The position numbers and the translations under genes were made by a program. This document shows positions 17,769 through 26,311 of a stretch of DNA of 37,599 nt, piece by piece. Source of the DNA: an uncultured Lachnospiraceae bacterium (GTDB lineage: Bacteria; Bacillota; Clostridia; Lachnospirales; Lachnospiraceae); contig CAMSTM010000013.1 of NCBI GenBank assembly GCA_947063675.1, positions 1 through 37,599 on the forward strand, given 5' to 3'. Within the stretch, counting starts at the first letter, position 1. Each line of letters begins with the position of its first letter. The notes under the pieces were generated by a model that worked only from the letters and a program-made list of their open reading frames with translations, did not search any database and was not told the origin of the DNA.

Positions 17769-18308
17769 TCACTGTAATTTTTCATCCTCACGAAGCACCG
17801 CCATATAAATCACATCTTTATAGCGCCCTTCCAGAAAAACCTCGTCCCTCAAATACGCCTCTTTTACAAAACCCGCTTTCTCATAACTTCTGACAGCTCT
17901 GTCATTTTCCGCGAGCACCCGGAGCATCAGCTTATGAAGCCCCGCTTCCTCAAAGGCATATTTTATCATCATCAAAGCTGCCTGAGTGCCGTAGCCCTTT
18001 CCAAGGGCATCCTCTTCCCCGATAAAAATACCGTACTCGGCTTTATTGTGGGTTCTGTCGATGTCCCGCAAATAAACGCTGCCCACCGGCCTTGTGCCTG
18101 CTTTTTCGCAGATGATGAACTGAACGGCCTTGCCCGTATCTATCATAGTTTTTATCCAGTTTTCATGTCCCTTACGGGTAAATGGCTTCTGGTAGATGAA
18201 ATTCCGGAAGACCATTTCCTTATTCCGCCACCGGATAATGTCCTCCGTATCCTCCCCGGTCATTGGCCGCAGGTAAATGTCCTTACCCTCAATCTGCCCG
18301 CACTTCAT
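17769..18308 (-). CDS. GNAT N-acetyltransferase (RimJ/RimL/PseH-like)
   Basis: An acyl-CoA-dependent N-acetyltransferase of 179 residues. Strand IYLRPMTGEDTEDIIRWRN opens the fold. ALGKGYGTQA at 101-110 is the acetyl-CoA pyrophosphate loop, and LRVLAENDRAVRSYEKAGF near 129 is the usual C-terminal motif. The ATG at 18308 lies 12 bases after GGGGAGG and overlaps the upstream gene by 20 bases; a TTG at 18329 is an alternative. Position beside WecE and the GtrB-like GT suggests it N-acetylates dTDP-4-amino-4,6-dideoxygalactose, as WecD does. PseH, which acetylates a 4-amino sugar nucleotide in pseudaminic acid synthesis, is also a GNAT, so this enzyme could instead serve the Pse cassette. Confidence 0.85.
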   Translation of the reverse strand: MKCGQIEGKDIYLRPMTGEDTEDIIRWRNKEMVFRNFIYQKPFTRKGHENWIKTMIDTGKAVQFIICEKAGTRPVGSVYLRDIDRTHNKAEYGIFIGEEDALGKGYGTQAALMMIKYAFEEAGLHKLMLRVLAENDRAVRSYEKAGFVKEAYLRDEVFLEGRYKDVIYMAVLREDEKLQ

Positions 18309-20166
18309 AAATTTCAAAAACCTCCCCAATCACGGCAATTCTTTCCGCCCTCACAGGCGTTCCGTGGCCCTCGTAGTATGCAAAAAGCCAGTCCATGTCC
18401 TCGCCGGATTTTCTGACAAAATAAACGTTATCCTTTTCCCGCAGCGCCTGCTCCATGTTATCGATTCCGAAAAGGGCAAACTTTTTTCTCTGCAGAGGGC
18501 TTTTACAGGCCCAGCCCCCCATGATATCGTAATTGTCAAGGGAATTGTCCACCCCCTCAAACATCTTTTCCGAATAGGATACCGAAGAATAAACGTCTAT
18601 CAGATAAAAATTATCCGCGTTTTCTTCCCCGGAAAGATGACTGTAAAGCTCCCGGTAAGGGGCGTTTACCTGCTCCCGGTATGTCTGCTCCGCGGAAACC
18701 TCCCGCACACTGTCAGGAAGAACGAAAACCGCAAAAACGGTAAAAACGGCAATGGAAGCCGCGCTCATATATTTTTTTACCGCCCTGTGACGGATTTCCC
18801 TCCACTCCTCAAAAAGCATGGCGGCCAGAATGCACAGCTCCATCAGGTACAGTGAATGGGTAATCCGCTCCGGGGCCCGCTCCCGCATTAAAATGAACAT
18901 CCAAAGCATTGTCCTAACCAGAAAAAGAAGCGCCAGCTTCCAACTGATTTTCAGGATGCGAATGCCTGCCGCTGTCTTTGCTAAGGACCGGCTTTCCGAA
19001 GCCCCCGGCAGTTTTTGCTCTCTCTGCCCGTTTCCGGAATCTTCCGGGTTTCCCATCCCCTGTCCATTTCTCATCTTCCCCGGCAGCGCCGCCGCAAACA
19101 CCAGGAGATATCCGAAAATCACCGCATAATTCCAGGGATAATCGCTCCCCGTCACGCCTCTTCCCCGGGTGAAGCGGTAAACATAATCCTTAAGCTTGCC
19201 GGGCAGCTTCTGCAAAAACGGCTCCGCCGCGCTTCTGTTTTCTCCCGCATACTCCGCAATTTCGCCAACCATAACCTCGTCGATTTCCTCGTCCATGCCG
19301 AAATTATAGTTGTCAAAGAGAATCTTTTCGCTTTCCGTCAGCCCGATACTCTCATAAAACGCCTGATGCTCCTCATAAGAGGGAGGCTCCTGAAAGTCAT
19401 AAAGCTCCGTCCTGTTATTAAAAAACTCCGTAAAGGTGCGCCATTCCTCTGAGCCATAAGCCAGCATATGCGTAATCTGTCCAAATACGATGGCTGCCAG
19501 AATCATACCGATTACGGAAAAATATTTGATTGCATGATTTTTGGTGAAAATTTTTTCCTCGCCGCCCCATTTCGCGACGCCCGCCGCGCAAATCATGGGA
19601 AGCACCAGAAGCAGCATTTCCGAACGGACCAGATAGGCGGTTCCCACCATCAGCGCCACGGGAATATTTTTCCTGATAAACTCCCTGTGGTTAAGGCTGA
19701 TATCCGTTGTGTAAAACAAAAAGGCGGCGCTGGCGGCCAGCAGCGTTGTTGTCACCGTATACTGGGCAAACACCAGATGCTTTAAAAACAGCGCGCCGAA
19801 CAAAAAGAGCTCCCCAAGAGCCACAGCCAGCTTTCCCCAAAGCGAGGCGCAGAATAAGAGGCTTCTTTTTACTATCAGAAAAAAGCTCCCGAAGTGGCAA
19901 AGGCATAAAAACAGCCCATACCAGGGAAGCGTCCCTATCATCCGGTAAAACAGACTGATAAAGGCGCTCACAAGCCAGAGCATCTGTATATTATGCCCCT
20001 CCGGCGTTCCGGTGTAAACCCCGGCCAGAATGTCTTTCATCAGCACGTCGTCGTTCAAATCATAATAATAATCAAAACGAAGCGCCGCAAAGACTCCCAG
20101 CATCGCCACTGCCCCGACTGCAATTATCCAGTTTTCAATTTTCCCAAGCCTGTTTTCTCTGCCCAT
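18289..20166 (-). CDS. Large GT-C-like membrane protein
   Basis: A protein of 625 residues with about ten to eleven membrane helices and a soluble C-terminal domain. The first outer loop has YYDLNDDVLMKD with acidic residues D39 and D40 immediately after the first helix, the typical GT-C catalytic position, followed by YTGTPEGHN. Between the two membrane halves is an external, acidic, aromatic-rich segment (about 245-330). A Gly/Gln/Ser-rich cytoplasmic linker precedes the later helices. I know similar proteins from Lachnospiraceae glycan loci but no characterised member. It overlaps the GNAT gene, so they are probably co-translated. Best guess: it transfers the polyprenyl-phosphate-linked sugar to the polymer. 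Confidence 0.75.
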   Translation of the reverse strand: MGRENRLGKIENWIIAVGAVAMLGVFAALRFDYYYDLNDDVLMKDILAGVYTGTPEGHNIQMLWLVSAFISLFYRMIGTLPWYGLFLCLCHFGSFFLIVKRSLLFCASLWGKLAVALGELFLFGALFLKHLVFAQYTVTTTLLAASAAFLFYTTDISLNHREFIRKNIPVALMVGTAYLVRSEMLLLVLPMICAAGVAKWGGEEKIFTKNHAIKYFSVIGMILAAIVFGQITHMLAYGSEEWRTFTEFFNNRTELYDFQEPPSYEEHQAFYESIGLTESEKILFDNYNFGMDEEIDEVMVGEIAEYAGENRSAAEPFLQKLPGKLKDYVYRFTRGRGVTGSDYPWNYAVIFGYLLVFAAALPGKMRNGQGMGNPEDSGNGQREQKLPGASESRSLAKTAAGIRILKISWKLALLFLVRTMLWMFILMRERAPERITHSLYLMELCILAAMLFEEWREIRHRAVKKYMSAASIAVFTVFAVFVLPDSVREVSAEQTYREQVNAPYRELYSHLSGEENADNFYLIDVYSSVSYSEKMFEGVDNSLDNYDIMGGWACKSPLQRKKFALFGIDNMEQALREKDNVYFVRKSGEDMDWLFAYYEGHGTPVRAERIAVIGEVFEIYEVRAD

Positions 20167-20245
20167 AAATCTCTCTGCTTTGCCGTATCCCTGATTTTTC
20201 TTTCAGCCGTCTGCCGCCGAAGTACCGCGGCGCTTCCTCCCCGCG

Positions 20246-21376
20246 TTATACTCCGTAAAACTCCCGCACCTTACCCGCAATGTATGTGGTCTGTTCTTCC
20301 GTCAACTGATAAAACATGGGAAGGCGCAGAAGCCGCTCGCTTTCCTTTGTGGTGTATCTGTCTTCGCCGGAAAACCGTCCGAACTTAAGTCCTGCCGGCG
20401 CGGAATGCAGGGGCACATAATGAAAGACCGTGAGAATATCGTTTGCCCGCATAAAGTCAATGAGCCTGCCTCTTTCCTCCAAATCCCGGGTTTTGATGTA
20501 AAACATATGGCCGTTGTGCACACAGTTCTCCGGAACCGCTGGCAGTTCGATTTTCCCCGCCTCTTTCAGGGGCGAAAGCAGTTCATAATACTGATTCCAC
20601 CTTGCGATGCGGGAATCGTTAATTTCATCCGCCATCTCAAACTGGGCGTACAGATAGGCCGCGTTCATGTCGCTTGGAAGATAGGATGAACCGAAATTCA
20701 TCCAGCGGTACTTGTCCACCTGCCCCCGGAAGTATTTGCTTCTGTCTGTTCCCTTTTCCCGGAGGATTTCCGCATCTTCAATATAAGCGGGGTCTTTGAT
20801 GAGAAGCGCGCCGCCCTCTCCCATGCTGAAATTCTTAGTCTCGTGAAAGCTGAAACACCCGAAATCCCCGAAAGTCCCAAGGGGCTTTCCCTTATAAGTG
20901 CACATGATTGCCTGAGCGGCGTCCTCCACCACTTTCAGATTATATCTTCCGGCAATGTCCATAATAGTGTCCATTTCGCAGGCCACCCCGGCATAATGCA
21001 CCACAAAAATCGCTTTTGTCTTTTCCGTTATGGCCGCCTCGATTAAATTCTCGTCAATGTTCATGGTATCCGGCCTTACGTCCACAAATACCGCCTTCGC
21101 CCCCCGCAGCACAAAAGCGTCCGCCGTGGAAACAAAGGTATAGGAGGGAAGAATCACCTCGTCCCCTTCCTTCAAATCGCATAAAAGCGCCGCCATCTCA
21201 AGCGCATGGGTACAGGAGGTGGTGAGCAGGCACTTCGCCGTGCCCGTAATCTTTTCCAGATATTCGCTGCACTTTTTTGTAAATTCCCCGTCTCCGCAGA
21301 TATGCATGTTTTCCACGGCCTTCTTCATATTCTCGATTTCCCGTCCCGTGTAGGGCGGCACATTAAAACGAATCAT
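20246..21376 (-). CDS. wecE: dTDP-4-amino-4,6-dideoxygalactose transaminase (WecE/RffA)
   Basis: A PLP aminotransferase of 376 residues that matches E. coli WecE through its entire length as I recall it. It has FNVPPYTGREIENM at the start, CGDGEFTKKC, DEVILPSYTFVSTADAF, VHYAGVACEMDTIM, HETKNFSMGEGG with the PLP lysine K181, and EDRYTTKESERLLRLP near the end. It should convert dTDP-4-keto-6-deoxyglucose to dTDP-Fuc4N. RmlA and RmlB, which make the substrate, are not in this window. The ATG has GGAGGGAAC directly upstream. It lies between two GT-C-like genes, which ties the aminosugar to their activity. High confidence in the enzyme. Confidence 0.95.
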   Translation of the reverse strand: MIRFNVPPYTGREIENMKKAVENMHICGDGEFTKKCSEYLEKITGTAKCLLTTSCTHALEMAALLCDLKEGDEVILPSYTFVSTADAFVLRGAKAVFVDVRPDTMNIDENLIEAAITEKTKAIFVVHYAGVACEMDTIMDIAGRYNLKVVEDAAQAIMCTYKGKPLGTFGDFGCFSFHETKNFSMGEGGALLIKDPAYIEDAEILREKGTDRSKYFRGQVDKYRWMNFGSSYLPSDMNAAYLYAQFEMADEINDSRIARWNQYYELLSPLKEAGKIELPAVPENCVHNGHMFYIKTRDLEERGRLIDFMRANDILTVFHYVPLHSAPAGLKFGRFSGEDRYTTKESERLLRLPMFYQLTEEQTTYIAGKVREFYGV

Positions 21377-21445
21377 GTTCCCTCCTGTTCCGGTTCTTCA
21401 TCTGTCCGGACAATGCTGTTATAAACACTGTTTCTTTCATGTACA

Positions 21446-23284
21446 TTACTCATAAACCACAAAAGCCTCATTCCCAAATACCTGCTCATAGGCTCCCGCT
21501 TCCATATATTCTTCTATTGCTTTCAGCTTTTCATCTTTTTTGCAGCTTTCCACATCCACGCCCCACCAGGCGATGGTCTTTTCCTCCCCTGACAGATATG
21601 CCGCCAGAGGGGGCGATAAAATCACAAGCGGCCTGTCTTTGTGATTTTCCTTATACAAACCGGCCAGCTCCTGCAGCTCTTCCTCAAGCCGCTCAAGGGA
21701 ATTGGTATTCAAATCGGCCCAGGCAGTATATATGGCCGGCCCTTTGTCCAGATAATAGGAAAGTCCCGGAATGTTTCCGTAGAGAATCAGCTTCTTGCTC
21801 TCATATTCCGCCCGGTGCTCCGTCATAAACCGGGAAATTTCCTCCAGCGTTTCCCCGTTCATTTCACTGGTATGCATCCCGTGAAGCACGGGATTTGCCG
21901 CCACCTTATATACCCGGGGCTCGCCCGTCTCCCCGTCCAGAAAAACATACTGACAGCCCACACCCAGCGCCTGCACAAAAAAGGCAATCATCATACCGGA
22001 AAACATGGCCTTCGCCGGAAAAAGAGGCACTTTTCGGGTGGTGTCAAGCCACGTCCGGCCCCACCTTGCAAAACGGTAAATCATCCAGAACGCAACCGGC
22101 GCAATAAAAAACAGGTTATTCAAAACCGGCCAGATATGGTTGTTGCTCCCAAGAGGCGTAATGAGAATAATCAGCAGCGCAATAGAGCCAATCAGCCGCC
22201 ATTCGTCGTCCAGCATCCTTGTAAAAAGCATCCACACGGTCACCCCAAGGCAAACCAGCAAAAAAACCGCCCCCCACTGCAGCGCCGCTTCCTTCTGAAA
22301 ATATTTAAAATTGAACATGCCCCATTTATAAAGCACCAGAAACAGAACGGGAATGCAGAGACAGTAAACGATTTTACGGAGCCGCAGAAAGCGCCCCTCC
22401 CCGATAATCAGGAAAGGAATCCCCGGCAGAATGCACAATAGCATATAAAGCATCCACTGAAAGCCGTGGAAATAAGCGTCCACTATCGCCAGCAGCATTT
22501 CTCCCAGAGTATAGTCGGAAGCGCTGCCCGCCATCCCCAAAACGCCTGTAATCATATTGCCTAAGGTTCCGCTTCCGTAAAGAAGAGTCGCCGCCAAAAG
22601 AAGCGCAAGAAAAGAACTCAGATAGCCCAAAAGGCAAATCCCCGTCTCCTTTGCAAGCGCTTTCACCGTTTTCCTTTTTAAAAGACCATAATACCAGGCC
22701 GCCAGAATCAGCCCCGCCTCCAGAACATTTCCCGGAAAACGCGCCATCACATTGGCCCCAAGCGCCGCCCCGGCCAGAAACAGGCATATCCGCCTTCCTC
22801 CCGCCAGTCCCCGGAACAGCAGTATGCTGCCCAGAAGGAACAGAAAATAAGTGACATAATTATATAAAATAACGGGCGGGCACCAGCAAAGGCCAATGGC
22901 CGCGACTTCCCCGGCAAAGGCCAGAGCCGCCGGCATTTTTGTCTTGAAGAACCGGTATCCCAAAAGCCCCATAAGGCTGATTATCAGGGAGCTGTAAATT
23001 TTCATTCCAAGCATGGTTTTGCCCATCGGAAGCTTTGTAAACAGAAACCCCGTCACATTGGACAAAAAGGTAAGGACTTCCCATATTCCTCCGGATTCCC
23101 CGAAGAAACGGTAGTTCCCGAGACTGTAGCCCGTATCCGTCAGGTCGATTCCTTCCTGCACTTTCAGGAGAGGAAACAGCAGAAGGACAAGCGGAAATAC
23201 AATATTCTCCACCAGCTTCCACACTCTGTGAAATTCTTTTGACTCCCCAAACGCTTTCACTCTTCCAGCCATTTCTTTCATCAT
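21446..23284 (-). CDS. Large GT-C-like membrane protein
   Basis: A polytopic protein of about 612 residues with roughly twelve helices and a C-terminal extracytoplasmic domain of about 150 residues. After the first helix comes EGIDLTDTGYSLGNYRFF, an acidic first outer loop of the GT-C kind, with FPGNVLEAGL and a long external region later. Two starts compete: ATG at 23296, with AGGAAG upstream but overlapping the previous stop, and ATG at 23284, with GAGG six bases upstream and just after that stop. The second is chosen. Homologues are found as unnamed membrane proteins in Clostridia glycan loci. Transfer of an undecaprenyl-phosphate sugar is an inference. Confidence 0.75.
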   Translation of the reverse strand: MMKEMAGRVKAFGESKEFHRVWKLVENIVFPLVLLLFPLLKVQEGIDLTDTGYSLGNYRFFGESGGIWEVLTFLSNVTGFLFTKLPMGKTMLGMKIYSSLIISLMGLLGYRFFKTKMPAALAFAGEVAAIGLCWCPPVILYNYVTYFLFLLGSILLFRGLAGGRRICLFLAGAALGANVMARFPGNVLEAGLILAAWYYGLLKRKTVKALAKETGICLLGYLSSFLALLLAATLLYGSGTLGNMITGVLGMAGSASDYTLGEMLLAIVDAYFHGFQWMLYMLLCILPGIPFLIIGEGRFLRLRKIVYCLCIPVLFLVLYKWGMFNFKYFQKEAALQWGAVFLLVCLGVTVWMLFTRMLDDEWRLIGSIALLIILITPLGSNNHIWPVLNNLFFIAPVAFWMIYRFARWGRTWLDTTRKVPLFPAKAMFSGMMIAFFVQALGVGCQYVFLDGETGEPRVYKVAANPVLHGMHTSEMNGETLEEISRFMTEHRAEYESKKLILYGNIPGLSYYLDKGPAIYTAWADLNTNSLERLEEELQELAGLYKENHKDRPLVILSPPLAAYLSGEEKTIAWWGVDVESCKKDEKLKAIEEYMEAGAYEQVFGNEAFVVYE

Positions 23285-23285
23285 G

Positions 23286-24392
23286 CTACGCCTCATCCAA
23301 CTTCCTTATTTTTTCAAAAAGCACCGTTTTACCCAAAATCCTTCTTACTCCGGCAAACAACATGCTCCTAATCCAGTCTATGAATATACCCGCCCCAAAA
23401 AGAATTACCACACAGCAAATCAGTTCCCAAAGGAAAAAAGGCATTCCCTCCTTATTTCCGGGATTTATCAGACCTTTTATCCACTCATACCACAGGAAGC
23501 GCAAATCAATATGCTCATGCAACAGATAAACGCCAAAGCAAAGCCCGCCCAGCCTCCGAATCAGCCCGGCGCCCGCTCCCTCTTTAACAGAAATGCGGGA
23601 AAATCCGTAAAACAGTCCCACCGCCCCCAAAAGGCAGAGGACATAATTATAATGAAAGGGCACGGTAAAATAGTAACGGAAGCTGTCGCTTTTTCCGGCC
23701 AGCGCCCACATGGAGGCGCTGACGCCAAAACTCATAAGAGAACTGGCCCCGTAGATAAGCCATCCCCTCTTTTCAAATAAATCCCATCCGTAAAGGCCAA
23801 GGTACGCCGCCAGAAGGTACACACAGACAAACCAGGCCAAATCATACCCGTACTTATCAAAGGCAAACACCACGGGACTTATGCTTTTAATCCCGCAAAA
23901 CAGGATAAAAAGGCATGCCAGCGTAACCTGCAGCCGTTTTTTCGGCATATTTCTCACCGCCGTATTTAACACAGGCGTCAGAAGATAAAGCATAAAATAA
24001 GAGGTGGCAAACCAGTAATGCTCCGTTTCTATGGGAAAAAGATACTGTATCAGCCCGTAAATTCCAAGTCTTGAAGCCTCTGTGGAGACGCCGGCCAGCG
24101 TCAGCGCCGCCGGAACAAGCAGGGCGTAAAACCATATCTGGCATAGAAGCCCGGCCGCCTTGCTTACGCGGAACCGCCCGCGGACGCCGAAATACCCGGC
24201 AATCAGCACGTAGACGTTTACCGCCACGAGACAGAAAGCCTCCAGCAGACTGCCCGTAAGCCGCACGCCGCCAAAAGGCTCGTCAAGAGCAAGGAGGCTG
24301 TCTGAGCGCTCCAGAAAATGCATGGCCACCACCATGACCATCGCAAGCACTCTCAGTAATTCATAATTGGCCTCGCGCCCTTTCCCTGCCAT
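23286..24392 (-). CDS. Membrane acyltransferase, Acyl_transf_3 (OafA/WecH-like)
   Basis: An integral membrane acyltransferase of 368 residues with ten or so helices. The N-terminal helix contains NYELLRVLAMVMVVAMHF, with the catalytic-type histidine near residue 25. Other family marks are EHYWFATSYFMLYLLTPVLN near 123 and GVYLLHEH near 290. These proteins move acetyl or other acyl groups from a cytoplasmic donor to a glycan on the outside. It sits 12 bases after the ABC transporter gene and before the GT-C and WecE genes. It may O-acetylate the Fuc4NAc-containing or main glycan. There is no C-terminal SGNH domain. Family secure; acceptor unknown. Confidence 0.88.
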   Translation of the reverse strand: MAGKGREANYELLRVLAMVMVVAMHFLERSDSLLALDEPFGGVRLTGSLLEAFCLVAVNVYVLIAGYFGVRGRFRVSKAAGLLCQIWFYALLVPAALTLAGVSTEASRLGIYGLIQYLFPIETEHYWFATSYFMLYLLTPVLNTAVRNMPKKRLQVTLACLFILFCGIKSISPVVFAFDKYGYDLAWFVCVYLLAAYLGLYGWDLFEKRGWLIYGASSLMSFGVSASMWALAGKSDSFRYYFTVPFHYNYVLCLLGAVGLFYGFSRISVKEGAGAGLIRRLGGLCFGVYLLHEHIDLRFLWYEWIKGLINPGNKEGMPFFLWELICCVVILFGAGIFIDWIRSMLFAGVRRILGKTVLFEKIRKLDEA

Positions 24393-24404
24393 CCTGCCGC
24401 CTTT

Positions 24405-26162
24405 CTATCTTTCTCTGGCCACCCTGCCGTTTTCTACCCGGTAAACCATATCGCACTTTTCAATGGTCTGCAGACGATGGGCAATGATTACCAGCGTTTT
24501 TTTTCCGTGAAGCCTGTTGATGGAATCCATTATCGCCGCCTCCGTCTCGTTGTCAAGAGCCGAGGTTGCCTCATCTAAAACCAATACCTCCGGGTCCTCA
24601 AACAAAGCCCGCGCGATACCAATCCTCTGCCGCTGCCCGCCGGAAATACGAATCCCTCTCTCTCCGATTCCCGTATCAAGACCCTCGGGAAGCCCCCTTA
24701 CAAAGCCGTCAAGCTGCGCCTCCGCAAGGGCCCGCCAGACCTTCTCGTCGTCGATTTCATCGTCGGGGCAGCCGAAAGCCACATTTTTCCGTATGGTGGA
24801 GTCAATCATAAAAATATTCTGTGGAATATAACCGATATTCTTAAGCCAGGATTCGTAGTTTTCCCGGACCTCCACCCCATCCGCTAAAATCTCTCCGCTC
24901 TGGATTCTCAAAAGCCCCAGCATAATATCCACAATCGTCGTCTTTCCCGCGCCGGAGGTTCCCACGATTCCCACCGCCTGTCCGATTGGAATTTCCATAT
25001 CGGCGTGGTCAAAAATCAGCGTCTCCGTGTTGGGATACTTGTAAACAATGTTCTTTAATTCAATTTTATCCTTTATTTCCAGCTTTTCAACATTCTTTTT
25101 CTTCTGATAGGCGCTTTTATCATAGTTGATGGACTCATCCCGGATTTCTTCCTGAAGATTGTCGCTGACGCCCATGAAAAAAGGCTCGAAATAGGAGATG
25201 GAAGTCAGAAAATTGTTGATTCTGTTGGCGCAGGGAATCAGCCTCACGGCCGCCACCGCAAGCGCCATCACCTGGGGCATGATATCCGTCACTTCCGTTC
25301 CCTTAAGAATCTGGAACATCATATAAAGTATCATGCCGGCTATGGCAACCGTTTCTATCAAGAGCCGGGGCGTGGCATTGTACAGATTGTATCTCTGCAC
25401 GGCGTTTACATACCCCTCGCCGCATTTGGCATATTCGTTGATAAAATAATTCTGCCTGTTGGCAATTTTGATTTCCTTGATTCCCATCACCGACTGGTCT
25501 ATCCATTTGTAAAGGCCGCTGTAATAATCCTGATTGTCCTCGCCGGCTTTCCGCATAATCGGCTTTAAGATGCATTTAATGATTATCAGCACCGCCAGAA
25601 TCAGCACCGTCACCGTCACCGTCATCCAGACGTCCGTGGCAAGGCTGATTGCCACCAGAAACAGAAACACCACCGCCTCGCTGGTAAGCTGCAAAAGCGA
25701 CAGGATAAGTCCGTACATATTGTTCACGTCCGAGGTAATGCTTCTTTGAATGACAGACGTGTCGGCATTTAAATAATATTCATAGGGCCTCTCCATAAAA
25801 TTAATCATCATTCTTCTGGACGTGGCGAACTGATTGGTGTAAACAAATTTGAGCTGGGCTTTCTGCTGAAAAAACAGGAAAATATTTTTTACGGCAAAAA
25901 TTCCGATAAGCGCCATCATTGTGACGATGATAAGCCCCCTGGTATTCTCGTATTCAATGTGGAGAATATCGCAGATTACTCTCAGGTAGGCGTGTTTTTC
26001 CACCGCGTGCTCGTCCATCACCACATTCATTACCGGAAGTACCATTGAAACTCCCGCCGTTTCCAGCACCGCCCCCAAAAGCATCAGCAATACCAGAAAC
26101 ATCATTACCCTTTTTTGCCGCCCATCCAGCAGCACCATCATTTTTTTAATTATCTTCTTCAT
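24405..26162 (-). CDS. ABC transporter, PglK-like lipid-linked glycan flippase
   Basis: A fused half-transporter of 585 residues: six membrane helices (about 15-320) and an ATPase domain. GTSGAGKTT (401-409) is Walker A, ISGGQ (506-510) the signature, VLVLDE (526-531) Walker B, and H562 the switch histidine. The membrane domain and ATPase sequence resemble PglK, which flips undecaprenyl-diphosphate oligosaccharides. No MOP/Wzx-type flippase is visible in the window, so this is the best candidate for moving the lipid-linked glycan outward. A lipid or peptide exporter remains possible. It is the first gene after a good promoter. The ribosome site is better placed for a short overlapping ORF than for its own ATG. 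Confidence 0.88.
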   Translation of the reverse strand: MKKIIKKMMVLLDGRQKRVMMFLVLLMLLGAVLETAGVSMVLPVMNVVMDEHAVEKHAYLRVICDILHIEYENTRGLIIVTMMALIGIFAVKNIFLFFQQKAQLKFVYTNQFATSRRMMINFMERPYEYYLNADTSVIQRSITSDVNNMYGLILSLLQLTSEAVVFLFLVAISLATDVWMTVTVTVLILAVLIIIKCILKPIMRKAGEDNQDYYSGLYKWIDQSVMGIKEIKIANRQNYFINEYAKCGEGYVNAVQRYNLYNATPRLLIETVAIAGMILYMMFQILKGTEVTDIMPQVMALAVAAVRLIPCANRINNFLTSISYFEPFFMGVSDNLQEEIRDESINYDKSAYQKKKNVEKLEIKDKIELKNIVYKYPNTETLIFDHADMEIPIGQAVGIVGTSGAGKTTIVDIMLGLLRIQSGEILADGVEVRENYESWLKNIGYIPQNIFMIDSTIRKNVAFGCPDDEIDDEKVWRALAEAQLDGFVRGLPEGLDTGIGERGIRISGGQRQRIGIARALFEDPEVLVLDEATSALDNETEAAIMDSINRLHGKKTLVIIAHRLQTIEKCDMVYRVENGRVARER

Positions 26163-26175
26163 GCTGTTTTTTCAT
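26146..26175 (-). other. Nine-codon upstream ORF overlapping the ABC transporter start
   Basis: An ATG at 26175 with AGGAAG just ahead encodes MKKQHEEDN and a TAA at 26146-26148. It overlaps the transporter start codon (26162) in a different frame. The transporter's own ATG is about 15 bases from that ribosome site, so expression could depend on reinitiation. Alternatively the transporter could start at a later Met (residue 8 or 9). Translation of the short ORF is not shown. Confidence 0.35.
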
Positions 26176-26229
26176 TTCTTCCTGAACCGGAATTTTTCTG
26201 TTGCTTCATATATTAATGTAATCCGCCTC

Positions 26230-26258
26230 ATTTTACCATAGTTGCAAAGACAAGTCAA
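26230..26258 (-). promoter_or_regulatory. Sigma-A-type promoter for the modification operon
   Basis: TTGACT (26258-26253) and TAAAAT (26235-26230) on the minus strand are spaced by exactly 17 bases, about 68 bases before the ABC transporter start. Arms reading TTACCAT and ATGGTAA flank or overlap the core elements and form a spaced inverted repeat that could bind a regulator. Confidence 0.7.
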
Positions 26259-26311
26259 AAAATGGTAAGAGCGGCACTTTGCGTTTTACTTTGAAAACTT
26301 ACTCTGGGAAC

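Noticed and set aside
21641-22441. Plus-strand frame of 266 codons
   Set aside because: Antisense to the GT-C-like gene at 21446-23284; low-complexity basic composition and no ribosome site.
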